The notes under the pieces: model-generated | Databases searched by the model: none | The model's input: the letters and a program-made list of their open reading frames with translations, nothing else | What the model was told of the DNA's origin: nothing | Made by a program: the position numbers and the translations under genes | Shown here: in pieces, positions 1-7,073 of the stretch | How positions within the stretch are numbered: position 1 is the stretch's first letter | Layout of the letters: the number at the start of each line of letters is the position of its first letter | From: AC-32 sp036522595 | GTDB taxonomy: Bacteria; Actinomycetota; Thermoleophilia; Gaiellales; Gaiellaceae | DNA length: 12,615 nt | Direction of reading: 5' to 3' | NCBI GenBank assembly: GCA_036522595.1 | Contig: DATDFL010000251.1 | Coordinates: 1 to 12,615 of the forward strand

Positions 1-1306
1 TCACGCCGGGCAGCGCGGTGATCAGGACCATTCCGGTCTCGGTCTGCCACCACGTGTCGACGACCGGCGTGCGGTTGCCCCCGATGTGCTCGCGGTACCA
101 GACCCACGCCTCGGGGTTGATCGGCTCGCCGACCGATCCGAGCAGGCGCAGGGTGGAGAGGTCGTGCTGCTGCGCGTACTCCGGCCCCCACTCCATGTGC
201 GTCCGGATCGCCGTCGGCGCGGTGTAGAGGATGTCGACCTTGTACCGCTCGATGATCGCCCACCAGCGGTCCTTGTCCGGGTAGTTCGGCACGCCCTCGT
301 AGAGGACGCCGGTCGTGCCGTTGCAGAGCGGCCCGTAGACGATGTAGCTGTGCCCGGTGACCCAGCCGATGTCGGCTGCGCACCAGTACACCGAGTCGGG
401 CTTGATGTCGAAGATGTAGTAGTGGGTCGCGGACGTGCCGACGAGGTAGCCGGCCGTCGTGTGCACGATCCCCTTCGGCTTGGCCGTCGTCCCGCTGGTG
501 TAGAGGAGGTACAACAGGTCCTCCGAGTCCATCGGCTCGCACGGGCACGTCGAAGCGTCGTCGGACTCACCCTCGATGACGTCGTGCCACCAGAGGTCGC
601 GGCCCTCCTTCATCTGGACGTCGCCGCCGGTGCGGCGGTAGACGATCGCCTGCTTGACGGTGGGCGAGTCGTCGAGCGCGTCGTCGGCGTTCTTCTTCAG
701 CGGCACGGGAGCGCCGTTACGGAGCCCCTCGTCCTGCGTGATCAGGAGCTCGCACTCCATGTCGTTGAGGCGGCCTGACAGCGAGTCGGCCGAGAAGCCG
801 CCGAACACGACGGTGTGCGGAGCGCCGATTCGGGCGCAGGCGAGCATCGCGACCGGGAGCTCGGGGACCATACCCATGTAGATCCCGACCGGGGTGCCCT
901 TCTTGACGCCTAGCTTCTTGAGCGCGTTGGCGAAGCGAACGACGTCCTTCTGGAGATCCTCGAAGGTGATCGTCCTCCGCTCGTCCTCCGGCTCGCCCTC
1001 CCAGTAGTAGGCGACCTTCGTGCCGTTACCCGCCTCGACGTGGCGGTCCACGCAGTTGTAGGTGACGTTCAGCTTGCCGCCGAGGTACCACTTCGCGTAC
1101 GGCAGCTCCCACTCGCAGAGCTTCTCGAAGTCCTGGAACCAGGAGACGCGCTCGCGCCCCTCGGTCTCCCAGAACTCGTCGAAGTCCTGGTTGTAGATGT
1201 CGGGCGTCGCGTTGGCCTGCGCGGCGAAGTCGGAGGGCGGCTCGTACCGCCGCTCCTCGAGCAGGATCGTCTCGATCGCGTGCCCGCCCGTTGTCACCTC
1301 GGACAT
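1..1306 (-). CDS. acs: Acetyl-CoA synthetase (AMP-forming), C-terminus cut by window edge
   Basis: Activates acetate to acetyl-CoA through an acetyl-AMP intermediate in the cytoplasm. 435 codons are visible from ATG at 1306; the family is usually about 650 residues, so roughly the last third is outside the window, including the C-terminal domain with the regulatory lysine. Seen: the N-terminal Acs domain (about residues 30-90), the phosphate-binding loop YTSGTTAKPKG (269-279), ADIGWVTGHSYIVYGPL (311-327) and DTWWQTETG (417-425), whose tryptophans are the acetate-pocket signature separating Acs from propionyl/longer acyl-CoA ligases. The start is supported by GGAGG at 1313-1317, six bases upstream. 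It begins one base after the satP stop, so the two are co-transcribed and probably translationally coupled. The visible part has no frameshift. Identity is very secure. Confidence 0.97.
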   Translation of the reverse strand, partial: MSEVTTGGHAIETILLEERRYEPPSDFAAQANATPDIYNQDFDEFWETEGRERVSWFQDFEKLCEWELPYAKWYLGGKLNVTYNCVDRHVEAGNGTKVAYYWEGEPEDERRTITFEDLQKDVVRFANALKKLGVKKGTPVGIYMGMVPELPVAMLACARIGAPHTVVFGGFSADSLSGRLNDMECELLITQDEGLRNGAPVPLKKNADDALDDSPTVKQAIVYRRTGGDVQMKEGRDLWWHDVIEGESDDASTCPCEPMDSEDLLYLLYTSGTTAKPKGIVHTTAGYLVGTSATHYYIFDIKPDSVYWCAADIGWVTGHSYIVYGPLCNGTTGVLYEGVPNYPDKDRWWAIIERYKVDILYTAPTAIRTHMEWGPEYAQQHDLSTLRLLGSVGEPINPEAWVWYREHIGGNRTPVVDTWWQTETGMVLITALPGV

Positions 1307-1307
1307 C

Positions 1308-1997
1308 CTAAGCCTCCGTGCGCCTCGGCATCGGCGAGCCGAGCTGCGAGAAGATCGGGAGGCGATCCCACAGCGGGGCGCCTACGGGGAGGATCGGCTT
1401 CACCGACATCCCGTTTGCGACTCCGGCCGCGGACGTGTACCAGGCGACGGCGGCGGTGATGATGCCGACCCAGCCGCCGGCGTGCAGGATCCACGGGCTA
1501 CCGCCGTGGGCCACCTTGAAGTTGCCGATGGCAAGCAGGATCTCCGTGATCTCCAGCGTCAGGAAGACCGCGAACACCGCGATGTTGACGCGGAGCGCCC
1601 ACAGCATCATGTACGTGTTGAAGATCGCGAAGGCGACGAGGAACCAGGCGACGCCGTTGCCGATGTCGGTCGGCGTGAGCCCCGCTCCGATCTTCGTGGT
1701 CTCCAGGAGCACCACCGTGATCCCGAGCCCGAGCCAGAATCCGCCGTAGGTCGAGAACGCGGTCGCGCCGAAGACGTTGCGATTGCGGAACTCCCACATC
1801 CCGGCAAGCAGCTGAACGGTGCCGCCGTAGAAGAGCGCGAGCCCAACCCAGAGGATGTCGGGGATGAACGTCGCGTTGTGGCCGCTGAGCATGAACGTGG
1901 TCAGCGCAAAGGCCGCTAGCCCGAGTGGAGCAGGGTCTGCCACGGGGGCGAGCTCCACGAGCGTCGGCCGTGCGCGTTCCTCAGCGAGAACGGCCAT
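1308..1997 (-). CDS. satP: Acetate uptake transporter, SatP/AceTr (GPR1/FUN34/YaaH) family
   Basis: A 229-residue, six-helix inner-membrane protein expected to import acetate (or succinate) with protons. Family signatures seen: DPAPLGL at 21-27 (the N-P-x-P-L-G-L type motif, with D in place of N), and the conserved block FYGGTVQLLAGMWEFRNRN at 56-74, followed by FGATAFSTYGGFW. Hydrophobic helices follow at about 27-40, 48-67, 84-100, 115-135, 138-158 and 170-190. The start ATG at 1997 has a strong ribosome site AAGGAGGG (2003-2010) five bases upstream. The stop is one base before acs, so the pair makes a compact acetate-assimilation operon: import, then activation. The C-terminal tail (about 200-229) is longer and more polar than the Escherichia coli protein's. 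Substrate range cannot be told from sequence. Confidence 0.93.
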   Translation of the reverse strand: MAVLAEERARPTLVELAPVADPAPLGLAAFALTTFMLSGHNATFIPDILWVGLALFYGGTVQLLAGMWEFRNRNVFGATAFSTYGGFWLGLGITVVLLETTKIGAGLTPTDIGNGVAWFLVAFAIFNTYMMLWALRVNIAVFAVFLTLEITEILLAIGNFKVAHGGSPWILHAGGWVGIITAAVAWYTSAAGVANGMSVKPILPVGAPLWDRLPIFSQLGSPMPRRTEA

Positions 1998-2021
1998 GAG
2001 TACCCTCCTTCCGGAGTAACT

Positions 2022-2044
2022 ATCGGGACCTATCGATTCCCGAT
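2022..2044. promoter_or_regulatory. Inverted repeat upstream of satP-acs, candidate operator
   Basis: Perfect 7-bp arms ATCGGGA (2022-2028) and TCCCGAT (2038-2044) with a 9-bp spacer, 25 bp before the satP start codon and 12 bp before its ribosome site. CTATCG also occurs twice exactly 10 bp apart (2020-2025, 2030-2035), one helical turn. The position fits an operator or part of the promoter of the acetate operon. A weak hairpin in the leader is the alternative. I found no convincing -35/-10 pair here; GATAGT on the minus strand (2018-2023) is the nearest -10-like word. Which regulator binds is unknown. Confidence 0.4.
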
Positions 2045-2063
2045 GGGTTACCTGGTGAAACTG

Positions 2064-2079
2064 CCTAGTGGCGTCTAGG
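2064..2079. terminator. Small hairpin at the end of the M24 peptidase gene
   Basis: CCTAG (2064-2068) and CTAGG (2075-2079) form a 5-bp stem with a 6-base loop that overlaps the peptidase stop codon (2077-2075). There is only a short T-run beyond it (TTT at 2057-2059 on the minus strand), so it is at best a weak terminator between the peptidase gene and the satP-acs operon. Confidence 0.22.
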
Positions 2080-3211
2080 GCGTCAGGTCGTACGGGTAGT
2101 CGGTGAGGACTTCCCCGCCGTCCTCGGTGACGTGCACGAGGTCTTCGAGCCGGCAGCCGCCGTAACCGTTGCGATAGAGGCCCGGCTCGACCGCGATGAC
2201 GTCACCGGCGACGAGCTCGCCCGGACCGCGGCCCAGCGCAGGATCCTCGTGCACCTCGAGCCCGACCCCGTGGCCGAGCGAGTGGTAGAAGCCGTCCTTG
2301 AGCACCTCCCCGGGCTGCTTGGAGAGCAGCGTCGGGAAGCCGTGTTCCTCGAAGATCGCCGACGCGATCCGGTTCAGCTCCTTGCCGGCAATTCCCGGCT
2401 TGACCGCAGCGACCGACCGGTCGAGCGCCTCGCGGCAGAGCTTGTGGTACTCGAGCAGCTCGTCCGAGGGCTCGCCGACGACGAACGTTCGCGTCATGTC
2501 GGAGTAACACCCGGATTCACGGTCCCGCGGGAAGAGATCGAGGCAAATGGGCTCGTTGGGCGCGATCGGGCCCGAGCCCATGTCGTGGCCGATGGCGGTC
2601 TGGGCGCCGTGGGAGACGATGAACTCGTCCGCGAAGACGCCGTGCTCGCTGAATGCCTGCTCGACCGCGAGCTTCAGGCGCTCGCAGGTCAGCGGCTCGC
2701 CGTCGACGACGAGGCTGCCGTTCTGCCGCTCGGCGGCCCGCAGCAGCTTTCTCGCCGCGTCCATCCCGGCCTCCGCGGCCCGCTGTGCCTTTCTGATGCC
2801 GGCAAGCTCCGCCTCGTTCTTGACGCGGCGGCGGCTCCGGAAGAGCTCGCGGTCGGCCTTGACCTCGATGCCGTTGGCCCGCAGGTGGTCGGCGACCTCG
2901 AGCGGGAAGGTCGAGGGCACGGAGACGCTTTCGAGCCCGAAGCGCCGCGCCGCGCGCAGGATGACCTCGAGCTCGATCTCGTCGCGGGTCAGCCCCTGCG
3001 CGTAGAGCTCGTCGATGCCGAACTCCTCCATCGGCAGCACCTCGAGCTCCGGCGCCACCTCGTGGATGCGTCCGAGCTCGAAGGAGCTGGCGACGACGCT
3101 GCCCTTCCCCTCGCGCTCCGCATACAGGAACGGATCGGGAACCCCGAGCGGCACCTCGTGCCGCATCTCGGGAGAGCGGATCGAGTCGGCATAGATGAGG
3201 ATCTCTGACAC
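2075..3211 (-). CDS. M24 family metallopeptidase (Xaa-Pro aminopeptidase/dipeptidase type)
   Basis: A cytoplasmic pita-bread metallopeptidase, 378 residues from the chosen GTG. The N-terminal creatinase-like domain (about 1-130) precedes the catalytic domain (about 135-370). All five dinuclear-metal ligands of the family are present: D225 (in CLDLF), D238 (SDMTRTF), H314 (SLGHGVGLEVHE), E342 (AVEPGLY) and E356 (CRLEDL). Family knowledge predicts cleavage of peptides with proline in the second position; the exact substrate is open, and a dipeptidase is equally possible. The GTG at 3211 is preferred because SEILIYADSIRSPEMRHE reads as a normal N-terminus. A TTG at 3244 would add 11 residues and run almost onto the start of the divergent amidohydrolase gene. 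No ribosome site precedes either start, so the mRNA may be leaderless. Confidence 0.9.
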   Translation of the reverse strand: MSEILIYADSIRSPEMRHEVPLGVPDPFLYAEREGKGSVVASSFELGRIHEVAPELEVLPMEEFGIDELYAQGLTRDEIELEVILRAARRFGLESVSVPSTFPLEVADHLRANGIEVKADRELFRSRRRVKNEAELAGIRKAQRAAEAGMDAARKLLRAAERQNGSLVVDGEPLTCERLKLAVEQAFSEHGVFADEFIVSHGAQTAIGHDMGSGPIAPNEPICLDLFPRDRESGCYSDMTRTFVVGEPSDELLEYHKLCREALDRSVAAVKPGIAGKELNRIASAIFEEHGFPTLLSKQPGEVLKDGFYHSLGHGVGLEVHEDPALGRGPGELVAGDVIAVEPGLYRNGYGGCRLEDLVHVTEDGGEVLTDYPYDLTP

Positions 3212-3221
3212 GGCGGGCAGG

Positions 3222-3227
3222 ATCGTA
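3222..3227 (-). promoter_or_regulatory. Candidate -10 element for the M24 peptidase gene (leaderless)
   Basis: TACGAT on the minus strand matches the TANNNT pattern of actinobacterial -10 elements and ends 10 bases before the GTG at 3211. With no Shine-Dalgarno sequence, transcription would begin at or within a few bases of the start codon. The call rests on a six-base match, so it is tentative. Confidence 0.33.
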
Positions 3228-3231
3228 CATC

Positions 3232-3237
3232 TAGACT
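3232..3237 (+). promoter_or_regulatory. Candidate -10 element for the amidohydrolase/Mo-hydroxylase operon (leaderless)
   Basis: TAGACT fits TANNNT and ends 8 bases before the GTG at 3246, again without a ribosome site. It sits 4 bp from the opposing TACGAT element, so the two promoters would be back to back and could compete for polymerase. If the alternative ATG at 3195 is the true start, this element lies inside the coding sequence and the call fails. Confidence 0.33.
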
Positions 3238-3245
3238 CGATCAAC

Positions 3246-4397
3246 GTGGAAGGCGTGCTCGAACGGGCCCAGTCCTTAATCGCCGGCTACGACGAGGAGC
3301 TCGAGCGCGAGATCCCGCAGGGAACCGAGGTCTTCGACGCGCACGTGCACCTCGGGCACGACATCGACGGGATGGTCGGCCTCTACGATGACCTCGAGCG
3401 CTTGAACGACCGCTACGGGATCCGGCGCTGCTTCATGTTCTGCCTGGACGAGCCCGACCGCCATCCCGCCTTCCGCGCGGCAAACGACCGCAGCCTCGAG
3501 TACGCGAAGCGCTCGGAGGGACGCCTGATCCCGTTCGTGCGGCTCGACCTGGCCGAGGAACCGGTCGAGGAGGCTCGGCGCTGCATCGATGCCGGCGCTC
3601 GCGGGATCAAGCTGCACCCGCGCGCGCAGCGGTTCCTCCTCAACGACGAACGGCTGGCGCCGATCTTCGAGCTCGCCGCCGAGCGGCGCGTCCCCATCCT
3701 GATCCACGGCGGTCGCGGACTACCGCCGATCGCGGACCACCTCGACCGGCTCGTCGAGGCGAATCCAGGGGCGCAGCTGATCATCGCGCACGGCGGGATC
3801 GCCGACCTCGCCGAGCTGGCGGGCTACTTCGGCGGTCGCCCGGGCGTCTTCTTCGACACGTCGGTCTGGAGCCCGATCGACCTGCTTTCGCTGTTCCATC
3901 TCGTCTCGCCCGAGCAAATCGTCTACGCGTCGGACTATCCGTACGGGCAGCAGCCGAGCTCGCTGCTGATCTCGGTGCGCACCGCGAAGCTCGCGGGGTT
4001 CAGCGACGACCAGCTTCGCGAGATGCTCTGGGGAAACGCCTCGCGGATCGCCGACGGCGAGGAGCCTGTGCCGCTCACGGCGCCGAGCGGCGGCGGTACG
4101 TTCTCGCAGCCGATGGCGTTCGCGCGGATCCACCAGTACCTCTCGATGGCGACGCCGCTGCTCTGGACGCGGCAGGCCGACACGATCGGCGTCCTGGGGC
4201 TCGCGTTGAACGCGACCGCGGACCGCGACGGCCACAAGGAGGAGCGCGAGCGGATCCGCGAGCTTCTGGAGGCGGCGCGAGACCTCTGGCGCGTGCTTCC
4301 GGAGCTCGACGACGAGGGCGAGCAGCGGATCGTCTCGCGGACGACGTTTCGGCTCGTGCACCTCGCGGACATCCTGGCGGTGACCAGTGGGGCTTGA
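3246..4397 (+). CDS. Amidohydrolase (Amidohydro_2 / metal-dependent TIM-barrel hydrolase)
   Basis: A metal-dependent hydrolase or decarboxylase of the Amidohydrolase_2 group, 383 residues from GTG 3246. Seen in order: the metal motif DAHVH (H33, H35), GIKLHP (K122, H124), LIHGG (H154), IAHGG (H182) and ASDYPYG (D230), the full set expected for an ACMSD-like active site. The barrel ends near residue 270; about 110 further residues form a charged, mainly helical extension I do not recognise. The ATG at 3195 would add 17 residues but overlaps the divergent peptidase gene, so GTG is favoured. The stop overlaps the next gene by 11 bases, tying it to the molybdenum hydroxylase. It may hydrolyse that enzyme's substrate or product, such as a ring-opened or amide compound; this is inference. 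Confidence 0.85.
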   Translation: MEGVLERAQSLIAGYDEELEREIPQGTEVFDAHVHLGHDIDGMVGLYDDLERLNDRYGIRRCFMFCLDEPDRHPAFRAANDRSLEYAKRSEGRLIPFVRLDLAEEPVEEARRCIDAGARGIKLHPRAQRFLLNDERLAPIFELAAERRVPILIHGGRGLPPIADHLDRLVEANPGAQLIIAHGGIADLAELAGYFGGRPGVFFDTSVWSPIDLLSLFHLVSPEQIVYASDYPYGQQPSSLLISVRTAKLAGFSDDQLREMLWGNASRIADGEEPVPLTAPSGGGTFSQPMAFARIHQYLSMATPLLWTRQADTIGVLGLALNATADRDGHKEERERIRELLEAARDLWRVLPELDDEGEQRIVSRTTFRLVHLADILAVTSGA

Positions 4398-4827
4398 GTT
4401 GCGGATAAACGGAGCGAAGTACGAGGTCGAGGCGCCGGTCGGCCAGACGCTGGCCGAGACGCTCCGCGGCCCGCTCGGCCTGACCGGTACGAAGGTCGCC
4501 TGCGGCGAGGGCCACTGCGGCGCGTGCACGGTGCAGCTCGACGGCGTGCCCGTGCTCTCGTGCATCACGCTTGTCCACACCGTCGGCCGGCGCGAGGTGA
4601 CCACGATCGAAGGGCTTCGCGACCATCCGCTGGTCGACGCGTTCGTCCGGACCGACGCCCTGCAATGCGGCTTCTGCACCCCGGGCCAGATCGTCTCGGC
4701 GGCCGCGCTCGTCGAGGCCGATCCCGACCCGACGCCCGACCGCATCCGCCACGCGATGGCGGGCAACCTGTGCCGTTGCGGCACGTATCCGAGAATCGAG
4801 GAGGCGCTGCTCACATGGCGCGACTGA
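4387..4827 (+). CDS. Molybdenum hydroxylase, [2Fe-2S] small subunit (CoxS/PaoA type)
   Basis: The electron-transfer subunit of a xanthine oxidase-family enzyme, 146 residues, carrying electrons from the molybdenum centre towards FAD. All eight cluster ligands are visible: the plant-ferredoxin-type set C39, C44, C47 and C59 (in ACGEGHCGACTV and LSC), and the second four-helix-domain set C94, C97, C129 and C131 (QCGFCTPG and NLCRCGTYPRI). The length is normal for a free-standing CoxS-type subunit. The GTG start overlaps the amidohydrolase stop by 11 bases, and the 3' end overlaps the large-subunit gene by 13 bases, so the subunits are made together. No twin-arginine signal is seen, in contrast to E. 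coli PaoA, so the enzyme is probably cytoplasmic. Confidence 0.95.
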   Translation: MGLELRINGAKYEVEAPVGQTLAETLRGPLGLTGTKVACGEGHCGACTVQLDGVPVLSCITLVHTVGRREVTTIEGLRDHPLVDAFVRTDALQCGFCTPGQIVSAAALVEADPDPTPDRIRHAMAGNLCRCGTYPRIEEALLTWRD

Positions 4828-7073
4828 TCCGCACGGAGAAGGAAGTCGAGGGCCGCTACACCGAGCAGTGGGTGGTCGTCGAGGAGGACGCGGCGATCGA
4901 GCCGTGGCCGCAAGGGCCGCGCGAGACCGTCGGGCAGCCGGTGCCGCGCATCGACGGCTACGAGCGCGCCCGCGGGGAGGCGATCTACACCGCCGACGTC
5001 GTGCTGCCCGGGATGCTGCACGCCGCCGTGCTGCGCAGTCCTTACGCACGCGCGCGCGTGAAGCAGATGGACCTGAGCCGGGCGCGCGAGGCCGAGGGGG
5101 TGCTGGGCGTCATCGGCCCGGACGACTGCAACGTGCTGACCTCGGAGCCTGGCTTCCACGGCGACCCGGTTGCCGCGGTCGCCGCCCACAGCCCGCGGCT
5201 CGCACGCGAGGCCCTGGAGCTGATCGACGTCGAGTGGGAAGAGCTCGAGCCGCTCCTCGATCCCGAGGAGGCCGTGCGCCGAAAGGAGCTGCACGACGAT
5301 CCGCGCCGGTACGAGCGGGGCGACGTCGACGCGGCCTTCGCGGACGCGGACGTCGTCGTCGAGGCCGAGTACCGGACGCAGACCGTCCTCCACAACTCCT
5401 TCGAGACCCACCAGTCCGTGTGCCGCTGGGAGGGCGACACGCTCGAGGTCTACATCTCGACCCAGTTCATCTGGGGCGTCCGCGACGACATCGCGTCGGA
5501 GCTCGACCTCCCGCCCGATCGCATCCGCGTCATCTGCAACTACATGGGCGGCGGCTTCGGCGCGAAGAACGGCGCCCACGCCCAGACGTTCATCGCCATC
5601 GCGCTGGCGACGCAGACCAAGCGGCCGGTGCGGTGCGCCCTGACGCGGCGCGAGGAGAATCTCGCGACCGGGAACCGGAACTCGACGATCCAGCGGCTGC
5701 GCGCGGCGGCTCGCTCCGACGGCACGATCGTCGCGCTGGAGGGCGAGTTCGTGAACGCGGTCGGCTGGAAGGGCTGGTCGGGCCCGACCTATGGGCCGAT
5801 GGAGATGCTCTACGGCTGCGAGAACGTCCGCACGCTTACCTACGGCGCGAAGCTGAACCTGCCGCCGAATGCGGCTTTCCGCGCTCCCGGGTTCGTCGAG
5901 GGGACGTTCGGGCTCGAGTGCCTGCTGGACGAGCTCTCGGCTCGGCTGGAGATCGATCCCTTGGAGCTGCGGACGCGGAACCACGCGGACAACGACCTCG
6001 TAGAGGGGCGGCCCTACTCGTCGAAGAACCTGCTCGAGTGCTACCGGCGCGCAGAGCCGCACTGGGCGCGACGGGAGGAGGTGCGAGCCCGGTCCGACGA
6101 CACGTGGCGGCGAGGGGTCGGGCTCGCGAGCCAGATCTGGTACGGGGGCGGCGGGCCGCCTTCGTACGCGTGGGTCCGCGTCGGCTCGGACGGCCGGGTG
6201 ACCGTGGTCACGGCGATGCAGGACATCGGCACCGGCACGCGGACCGCGATGGCGCAGATCGCTGCCGAGGAGCTCGGGCTGCCGCTGGATCGCGTTCGGG
6301 TGTCGCTCGGCGACTCGTCGCGCGGCCCGTACGCGTCGATCTCGGCCGGATCGTCGACGACCCCGTCGATGGGGCCGGCGGTGCGCGCGGCCGCGGCGGA
6401 CGCCGCGCGGCAGATCGTCGAGATCGCGGCGCAGCGGTACCACCTCGAGGAGCGGGTGCTCTCGCTGCAGGGCGGCAAGGTCGTCTCGTCCGACGGCGGG
6501 TCGTGGCCGCTCGAGGAAGTGACCGGGCTGCTCGACGACGGGCAGATCCTCGGGAAGGGCGCGCGCGGGCCGAACCCCACCGGGATGCAGGTGCTGACGT
6601 TCGGGATCCAGGTCGCGGACGTGGCCGTGGACGTCGAGACCGGCGAGGTGCGCGTGGAGCGGATCGCGGCGATCCACGACGTTGGACGCGTGATCAACCC
6701 GCTGGGCGCGCAGAGCCAGGTGGAGGGCGGGATCATCCAGGGAGTCGGGCACACGCTCTCGGAGGAACGGCTGGTCGATCCGCGGTCGGGCGTCGTGCTG
6801 ACGCAGTCGCTGGACGCGTACAAGCTGCCGACGATCGCCGACGTGCCGGAGATCGTGGTCGAGCTGCTCGACATTCCGGACGAGCACCTCACGAACCTCG
6901 GCTCGAAGGGCCTCGGGGAGCCGCCGATCGTGCCAACCGCCGCCGCGATCGTGAACGCGATCCGGGACGCGACCGGGGCGGACGTTCGCTCGCTGCCTGT
7001 GTCCCGCGAGGAGATGCTGCGGGCGCTCCACGAGGCTCGGGAGAAGGCGCGTGGAGCTCCGGCAGCCGTCTAG
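4815..7073 (+). CDS. Molybdenum hydroxylase, molybdopterin-binding large subunit (xanthine/aldehyde oxidase family)
   Basis: The catalytic subunit, 752 residues, which hydroxylates an aldehyde or heterocycle using water-derived oxygen. Seen: the N-terminal a/b hammerhead domain (about 45-160), the cofactor loop MGGGFGAK (244-251), AFRAPG (354-359), QDIGTGTRT (469-477), and GSKGLGEPP (696-704) with E702 as the catalytic glutamate. The loop AFRAPG is of xanthine/aldehyde oxidase type and lacks the Cys-containing VAYRCSFR loop of true CO dehydrogenase, so this is not a form I CODH. ATG 4815 is chosen because it follows GAGGAGG (4798-4804) and gives the usual N-terminus; longer reading to the left shadows the small-subunit gene. 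It overlaps both neighbours. Substrate unknown. Confidence 0.95.
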   Translation: MARLIRTEKEVEGRYTEQWVVVEEDAAIEPWPQGPRETVGQPVPRIDGYERARGEAIYTADVVLPGMLHAAVLRSPYARARVKQMDLSRAREAEGVLGVIGPDDCNVLTSEPGFHGDPVAAVAAHSPRLAREALELIDVEWEELEPLLDPEEAVRRKELHDDPRRYERGDVDAAFADADVVVEAEYRTQTVLHNSFETHQSVCRWEGDTLEVYISTQFIWGVRDDIASELDLPPDRIRVICNYMGGGFGAKNGAHAQTFIAIALATQTKRPVRCALTRREENLATGNRNSTIQRLRAAARSDGTIVALEGEFVNAVGWKGWSGPTYGPMEMLYGCENVRTLTYGAKLNLPPNAAFRAPGFVEGTFGLECLLDELSARLEIDPLELRTRNHADNDLVEGRPYSSKNLLECYRRAEPHWARREEVRARSDDTWRRGVGLASQIWYGGGGPPSYAWVRVGSDGRVTVVTAMQDIGTGTRTAMAQIAAEELGLPLDRVRVSLGDSSRGPYASISAGSSTTPSMGPAVRAAAADAARQIVEIAAQRYHLEERVLSLQGGKVVSSDGGSWPLEEVTGLLDDGQILGKGARGPNPTGMQVLTFGIQVADVAVDVETGEVRVERIAAIHDVGRVINPLGAQSQVEGGIIQGVGHTLSEERLVDPRSGVVLTQSLDAYKLPTIADVPEIVVELLDIPDEHLTNLGSKGLGEPPIVPTAAAIVNAIRDATGADVRSLPVSREEMLRALHEAREKARGAPAAV

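Noticed and set aside
22..570. Minus-strand 182-codon frame inside acs
   Set aside because: It is Ser/Arg/Thr-rich with no domain and lies in a different frame from the acs coding sequence, which is intact across this stretch.
2020..2040. GGGAAT upstream of satP as a second SigR promoter
   Set aside because: The distance from GGAAT to the next GTT is 15 bases; SigR promoters need about 18, so it was not called.
3195..3245. ATG 3195 as the start of the amidohydrolase
   Set aside because: It would place 17 extra, non-conserved residues over the N-terminus of the divergent peptidase; GTG 3246 gives a clean, non-overlapping start. It is kept only as an alternative.
4815..7073. CO dehydrogenase large subunit (coxL)
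   Set aside because: The active-site loop is AFRAPG; the cysteine-containing VAYRCSFR loop of form I enzymes is absent, so CO oxidation is not supported.
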